Below, in pieces: positions 60,203 through 64,000 of a DNA stretch of 64,000 bases. This stretch comes from Runella rosea (lineage in GTDB: Bacteria; Bacteroidota; Bacteroidia; Cytophagales; Spirosomataceae). Position numbers and translations under genes: made by a program. Under the pieces are notes generated by a model that saw only the letters and a list, made by a program, of their open reading frames with translations, did no database searches and had not been told where the DNA came from. Positions within the stretch are counted from its first letter, which is position 1. Every line of letters begins with the position of its first letter. The stretch is from positions 5,697,501 to 5,761,500 of the forward strand of contig NZ_CP030850.1 of the NCBI RefSeq assembly GCF_003325355.1, given 5' to 3'.

Positions 60203-61915
60203 TCAAAACGTAATTTTCCTTCTTGTATCGTATAATTTATTCTGTCCGTTATTGCGGAGCAGAACGAGTATTGCGTAGGGTCCTGGGGCCACCGATGCGC
60301 GGTGCAGTGAGGCCGTAAAGCCTTTGTCCCAATACCAACCGCGACGAATAAAGGTTTTTAAGGGCAATGGGCGTTGGGTCCCAGCGGCCATGTAGGTATG
60401 CTTAGACGATTGGAGCATGATGTACGCTCCGTCGTCAAAGTCGCGGGTGGGTCGAATGAAATCTTTGTGGTAATCAATCGTCAGAACGTCCCCCTTAAAA
60501 TATACCGAATCAAGAAGAAAGGGCTCTTTGGGCATCGCCGTTTCAGGGGTTGTTTCGAAAAACAAATTGGGCTGATACAACCGCTGGATTTGCCTAAAAT
60601 CCTCGCCTGTTAAATCAAACATTTTTAATCCCAATAAATCATCGTTGTACATAGAATTGAATTCCTGAACCACCGCAGCCCGACGATTATTGACCGCTGG
60701 CGCCACGGCATAGTACAAAATCAACAGGTTGAAAACAACGCTCAGCCCGATTGTCAAGGGCAGAAGCCATTTTTTAGAATCGCGAAGCCAGTGAATCAAG
60801 AGCAGATACCCAACTACCAATAACCAGGTAGGGTACATCCGGTAGCGGCCTTTAAACATCCCAATGAGGCCATCTCCTTCGGCGCGTTTGTAGACCACAC
60901 CGAGGGCCGTCAGACAAATGAAAAGTAATAAAAACAGGGTAAAAAACTGAACTTCATTCATCTTTACTGTAACCTCAAAATGACGAATTTTTAGTCCGAA
61001 GTTTTTTAGGTCTAATGCTTTTAGCAAAAGCCACAAAATACCGCCCAATAGCACCGCACCCCATGCTACCGAACCCCATACCGCAAGGTTGGAAGGGGCG
61101 TATACATCGACATTGACCGATGAACCAATAAACGCTAAAAAGCAAGTAACCGCGTGGCCATAACTGCTTGGATTGGTGAGGTCTAGGCCACTCGGGGAAG
61201 CGTGGGCCCGGGTAAGACTATAAAGCAACATGGTGGCAGCAAACGCTCCTGCCGTGATGCCCGCCATTTTTTTTCGCTGCATCAGTACGAGTAAAAAGCC
61301 GCCGATGAGAAAAGTGACAAGGCCGTTGCCGTAGGTAAAAGTGGCAAAGAAAGAAAAAAGGAGGGCCAAAAATAGTCGTGAAAGTGTGGAAGGCGTAGCG
61401 TAAAAATAACCCGCCATCATCACAAAAAACAGCAGACCAAAGTTGCCCAGTGAACTGGTTCCCCAAAAGATATTTTCGAAGGAATGAACGCACAAAAGAA
61501 TCCAGCAAATAGGGATAAAATACGCAAAAGGAAGAGAACGGGCAGGGGACGACGAAGGTATTTTTTGAAAAATAAGGAACAAAATTCCTAGCTGCCCAAT
61601 CCATAAACCGTTGCTTATCATCATCAACGATTTGAGGTTGACGTGTCCCGTTAACCAATAAGAAATGAGCACCACTGAGCGCGTAAATACAATACGATGC
61701 TCAGGAAATCCAACCGTCAGCCAATCTAGTTTTTCGTGCCAGTTGGCTGATTTTTGCCATTGCTCGATGATTTGTAAAACGTGCGTGTCGTCATAGGCCA
61801 CGTAATTCACGTTGAGTGAGATGGCTTGAAAAAACAATAAATACAAAATTAGCGGCAACAAACACAGCGTTCGGACAACGGAACGATGTTGGAAAAGACG
61901 GTCGAAAAATTGCAT
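60203..61915 (-). CDS. Multi-pass membrane protein, possibly GT-C-like
   Basis: 570 residues on the minus strand. About 10-11 hydrophobic helices are followed by a soluble C-terminal domain of about 150 residues. The first periplasmic loop contains NYVAYDDTHVLQIIEQWQ, with an Asp pair as in GT-C glycosyltransferases. The C-terminal domain (DGAYIMLQSSKHTYMAAG) is not recognised. It converges with the AGE epimerase (31-bp gap) and diverges from the DUF2891 gene. Confidence 0.62.
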   Translation of the reverse strand: MQFFDRLFQHRSVVRTLCLLPLILYLLFFQAISLNVNYVAYDDTHVLQIIEQWQKSANWHEKLDWLTVGFPEHRIVFTRSVVLISYWLTGHVNLKSLMMISNGLWIGQLGILFLIFQKIPSSSPARSLPFAYFIPICWILLCVHSFENIFWGTSSLGNFGLLFFVMMAGYFYATPSTLSRLFLALLFSFFATFTYGNGLVTFLIGGFLLVLMQRKKMAGITAGAFAATMLLYSLTRAHASPSGLDLTNPSSYGHAVTCFLAFIGSSVNVDVYAPSNLAVWGSVAWGAVLLGGILWLLLKALDLKNFGLKIRHFEVTVKMNEVQFFTLFLLLFICLTALGVVYKRAEGDGLIGMFKGRYRMYPTWLLVVGYLLLIHWLRDSKKWLLPLTIGLSVVFNLLILYYAVAPAVNNRRAAVVQEFNSMYNDDLLGLKMFDLTGEDFRQIQRLYQPNLFFETTPETAMPKEPFLLDSVYFKGDVLTIDYHKDFIRPTRDFDDGAYIMLQSSKHTYMAAGTQRPLPLKTFIRRGWYWDKGFTASLHRASVAPGPYAILVLLRNNGQNKLYDTRRKITF

Positions 61916-62092
61916 ACAGAAAGTTTAAAACGGCTAAAATTAGTAAGTTAGTAGCCGTGAAGGAACAGAAAAATAATAAACCCGCAGATGTAAAATAGTA
62001 AGATGTTGTTTATCAATGCTTTAAGTTTGATAAATGAACGCGCCATTTTCAAATAATCAACCTTCCAAATCCATCCTCAACCCTTTTTGCAA
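61916..62092. promoter_or_regulatory. Divergent intergenic region
   Basis: Separates the minus-strand membrane protein from the DUF2891 gene. CGGCTA (61931-61936) and TAGCCG (61952-61957) form a 6-bp inverted repeat around an AT-rich 15-bp centre close to the minus-strand start. TAAGTTTG (62022-62029) matches TAnnTTTG for the plus gene, with a TTG 13 bp upstream, which is too close for an ideal -33. Promoter assignment is tentative. Confidence 0.4.
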
Positions 62093-63196
62093 ATGAAATT
62101 TTATACATTTCTACTCTTTGGCTTTTTATTGACAATGGCAGAATCCCGAGCGCAAAACCCTTACTTAGCAACCAGAAACGGGCAGTTGGAGCTTACGCCA
62201 GCAGGTGCGTCCTTTTTGGCAAAATTACCGCTTCACTGCATCAACACGGAATATCCCAACAAAACTGGACATACACTGGAGGCCGAAAAAGATGCTCGGC
62301 TGAGTCCCAAAGAATTGCATCCGTCATTTTATGGGTGTCTGGATTGGCACTCGTCGGTGCATGGGCATTGGATGCTGGTACGCTTGTTGAAAACGTTTAA
62401 AAACCTGCCCGAAGAAGCGCAGATTCGAAACATATTGAATGATAGTTTTGCTCCCGATAAGCTGAAAACCGAAGCGGATTATTTTACAAAATACCCTTTG
62501 GCCAAAACCTTTGAGCGTACCTACGGTTGGGCTTGGTTGTTGAAGTTGGACGAAGAACTTTCGACTTGGGATGACCCGCAGGCGCGGCAATGGCACCAAC
62601 ATCTGCGGCCTTTGACGCAACAAGTGGTGGGGCTTTGGACCGCTTTTTTGCCCAAACAAACCTACCCAAACCGAACGGGCGTGCATCCCAACACAGCCTT
62701 TGGGTTGGTGTTTGCGCTTGATTATGCCCGAACCGTAAAAAACACCGTTTTTGAAGCCCAAATCATTCAGAAAGCCAAGGATTTTTACTTGAAAAACACC
62801 AACGCTCCTGCTTTTCAAGAACCCGATGGTTCTGACTTCCTGTCGCCGAGTTTAGAGGTGGCGGATTTGATGCGGCGTATTTTGCCCCAAGCGGCATTTT
62901 TGAAGTGGTTTAACGCCTTTTTGCCTGCCGCAGGGCTTCAAAATGTCATGAAAATGCCCGTCGTGAGCGATCGAAATGACATGCAGATTGTGCATTTAGA
63001 TGGTCTTTCTTTGAGCCGGGCGTGGTGTATGTTGGGTATTGCGCGGGCGTTGCCCAAAACTGACCCGCGGCGTGCGTCGTTGCTCAAAAGTGCCCATACT
63101 TTCATTAACACTACGTTGCCGCAGATAACGAATGGCGGTTACGGTGGCGAGCATTGGCTGGCGTCTTTTGCCGTGTATGCTTTGGGGCAAGAATGA
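62093..63196 (+). CDS. Secreted DUF2891 protein
   Basis: 367 residues from ATG 62093 (a TTG two codons before is less likely). Signal peptide MKFYTFLLFGFLLTMAESRAQ. HCINTEYPNKTGHTLE, PSFYGCLDWHSSVHGHWMLVRLLKTF and a late NGGYGGEHWLASFAVYAL define DUF2891. The helical repeat fold and conserved Glu, Asp, His and Trp patches suggest a glycoside-active alpha/alpha toroid, but no activity is established. Confidence 0.85.
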   Translation: MKFYTFLLFGFLLTMAESRAQNPYLATRNGQLELTPAGASFLAKLPLHCINTEYPNKTGHTLEAEKDARLSPKELHPSFYGCLDWHSSVHGHWMLVRLLKTFKNLPEEAQIRNILNDSFAPDKLKTEADYFTKYPLAKTFERTYGWAWLLKLDEELSTWDDPQARQWHQHLRPLTQQVVGLWTAFLPKQTYPNRTGVHPNTAFGLVFALDYARTVKNTVFEAQIIQKAKDFYLKNTNAPAFQEPDGSDFLSPSLEVADLMRRILPQAAFLKWFNAFLPAAGLQNVMKMPVVSDRNDMQIVHLDGLSLSRAWCMLGIARALPKTDPRRASLLKSAHTFINTTLPQITNGGYGGEHWLASFAVYALGQE

Positions 63197-63197
63197 C

Positions 63198-63683
63198 TCA
63201 ATACACCGCCGCGTAGTCGATGATGATGTCTACTTTTCCCCATTTCCCTTTTTGGACTTGCACAGGATTGATGTTCATTGCATCGTCGAATAAGTTGGCA
63301 TAGAGGCCTTTATCTTCTTTGGTGAAAAGTGAGTAATAGCCCGCGGGTAAGGCTACCTTAAACCGACCAGTTTTGTTGGTAGTTACCTTTTGGATGAATT
63401 TGGAATTGATTTTTTTGTAAAAACCCGCTTCGTCCGCTGGTTCGGTTTGATTGGAGGAGGTGAGTTCGTAAATCAGGATTTCACGCGCAATGGGCGAGCC
63501 TTTTGGGTTAGTTACCTTCACATCGGGCGAAGGCATCAGATTTCCCGAACGCCAAAGCACCGTTCCAGAGATTCCCTGACTCCCTTTTTTCTTTTGGGCC
63601 GTGCAACCCGATGAAGTGAAAAGTAAGCCAATAAAAGCGATGCTGAACAGATACAACACATGATAAATCGTTGATTTTGGCAT
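63198..63683 (-). CDS. Small lipoprotein with carboxypeptidase-regulatory-like (Ig-like) domain
   Basis: 161 residues on the minus strand. A lipoprotein signal ends in TSSGC (lipobox). The rest, ISGTVLWRSGNLMPSP, then TTNKTGRFKVALPAGYYSLFTKEDKGLYANLFDD and VQKGKWGKVDIIIDYAAVY, is the beta-sandwich pattern of carboxypeptidase-regulatory-like domains common in Bacteroidota. Probably anchored in the outer membrane; function unknown. It converges with DUF2891 with a 1-bp gap. Confidence 0.75.
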   Translation of the reverse strand: MPKSTIYHVLYLFSIAFIGLLFTSSGCTAQKKKGSQGISGTVLWRSGNLMPSPDVKVTNPKGSPIAREILIYELTSSNQTEPADEAGFYKKINSKFIQKVTTNKTGRFKVALPAGYYSLFTKEDKGLYANLFDDAMNINPVQVQKGKWGKVDIIIDYAAVY

Positions 63684-63776
63684 ACAATTTAGGTTTTAAA
63701 GATGGAAGTGATTACCAAGCAATGACTTCCTGAGTGACCATTCTAGGGATCTTTTATCTTTTGTTTCTGCAAAGAA

Positions 63777-64000
63777 TTAGGCCAATTCTGGTACATACGT
63801 CTCTGTGACTTCTTCCAAAATGTCGTTGATTTCCTGGTAAGACATGGTTTCTACCAATCTCATCCGGAAAGGTTTGAAGTTGTCCAAGCCTTTGAAATAG
63901 GAGGCGTAGTGTCGACGCATTTCCACGATTCCCGTGCGATCGCCTTTCCAGCGGATAGAAAAATCCAAATGTTTGCGACAGGCCCGAACGCGCTCGGCGG
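63777..64000 (-). CDS. tRNA-dihydrouridine synthase, DusB-like (partial)
   Basis: The minus-strand frame is open through the right edge of the window; only the C-terminal 74 or so residues are visible. The stretch ERVRACRKHLDFSIRWKG, GIVEMRRHYASYFKG and KPFRMRLVETMSYQEINDIL matches the C-terminal helical domain of DusB-type enzymes, which reduce specific uridines in tRNA using FMN and NADPH. The catalytic TIM barrel lies outside. Confidence 0.82.
   Translation of the reverse strand, partial: AERVRACRKHLDFSIRWKGDRTGIVEMRRHYASYFKGLDNFKPFRMRLVETMSYQEINDILEEVTETYVPELA

Noticed and set aside
1..64000. tRNA, rRNA, CRISPR arrays, insertion sequences, integrases
   Set aside because: Looked for by eye; no cloverleaf, repeat-spacer pattern, transposase or integrase protein was recognised.

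Overview
The window reads as a chromosomal segment of a Bacteroidota bacterium, most likely an aerobic Cytophagales member (Runella/Spirosoma-like). This is inferred from protein style: a UpxY-type NusG paralogue at the head of a polysaccharide locus, a Bacteroidota-type Wzi capsule protein, a PVC-type cytochrome c/HEAT protein, SusC/D-free periplasmic hydrolases with short signal peptides, and upstream boxes resembling the Bacteroidota -7 element TAnnTTTG. No rRNA, tRNA, CRISPR array or transposase was seen. Nearly everything is on the + strand.

Layout. (1) 1-6490: catabolic or periplasmic genes: a truncated serine hydrolase, an FMN-dependent alpha-hydroxy-acid oxidase, an M20 peptidase, a DUF1028 protein, an amidase and a small unknown ORF. 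(2) 6491-7463: a gene-free AT-rich leader with hairpins. (3) 7464-53604: a roughly 46 kb surface-glycan locus. It starts with the UpxY antiterminator, Wza lipoprotein, Wzc tyrosine kinase and a sugar transferase. Next come the WbpE/WbpD/WbpB sugar-nucleotide genes, a Wzm/Wzt ABC exporter split by two membrane glycan proteins, many glycosyltransferases, FkbM methyltransferases, and WecD/WecE-like genes. Its distal part carries HisH2/HisF2/WbpG and a WbpI-like epimerase, and it ends with VanZ-like and Wzi proteins. (4) 53663-64000: a small secreted protein, an NTP_transf_5 nucleotidyltransferase, a large PVC-type cytochrome, an AGE-family epimerase, a membrane protein, DUF2891, a small lipoprotein, and the C-terminus of a DusB-like tRNA dihydrouridine synthase.

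The most striking element lies inside the glycan locus at 35518-39709. It is a compact lasso-peptide-type RiPP cluster: HPr-kinase-like kinase, transglutaminase-like B2 leader peptidase, a 50-residue precursor (36850-37002), asparagine-synthetase-like lasso cyclase, a CxxCxxCC (YkgJ/FliB-like) protein, and a PqqD-like B1 recognition element. The precursor ends in Ser, the residue phosphorylated by the kinases of known phospho-lasso clusters. A PhyH-type oxygenase precedes the cluster, glycosyltransferases follow it, and an NTP_transf_5 gene lies 15 kb downstream. No dedicated exporter is present.

How the genes work together (inference): UpxY promotes read-through of the long operon. WbpB/E/D, WbpI and the WbpG-HisH2-HisF2 trio would make a UDP-2,3-diamino-uronic acid bearing an acetamidino group. 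WecE/WecD would make a Fuc4NAc-type sugar. The glycosyltransferases and methyltransferases assemble and decorate the chain, which Wzm/Wzt and/or Wzc/Wza export and Wzi may hold on the surface. The several AT-rich blocks (about 16.4-19.6, 20.4-21.6, 24.2-26.1 and 33.7-34.6 kb) suggest repeated exchange of strain-specific cassettes.
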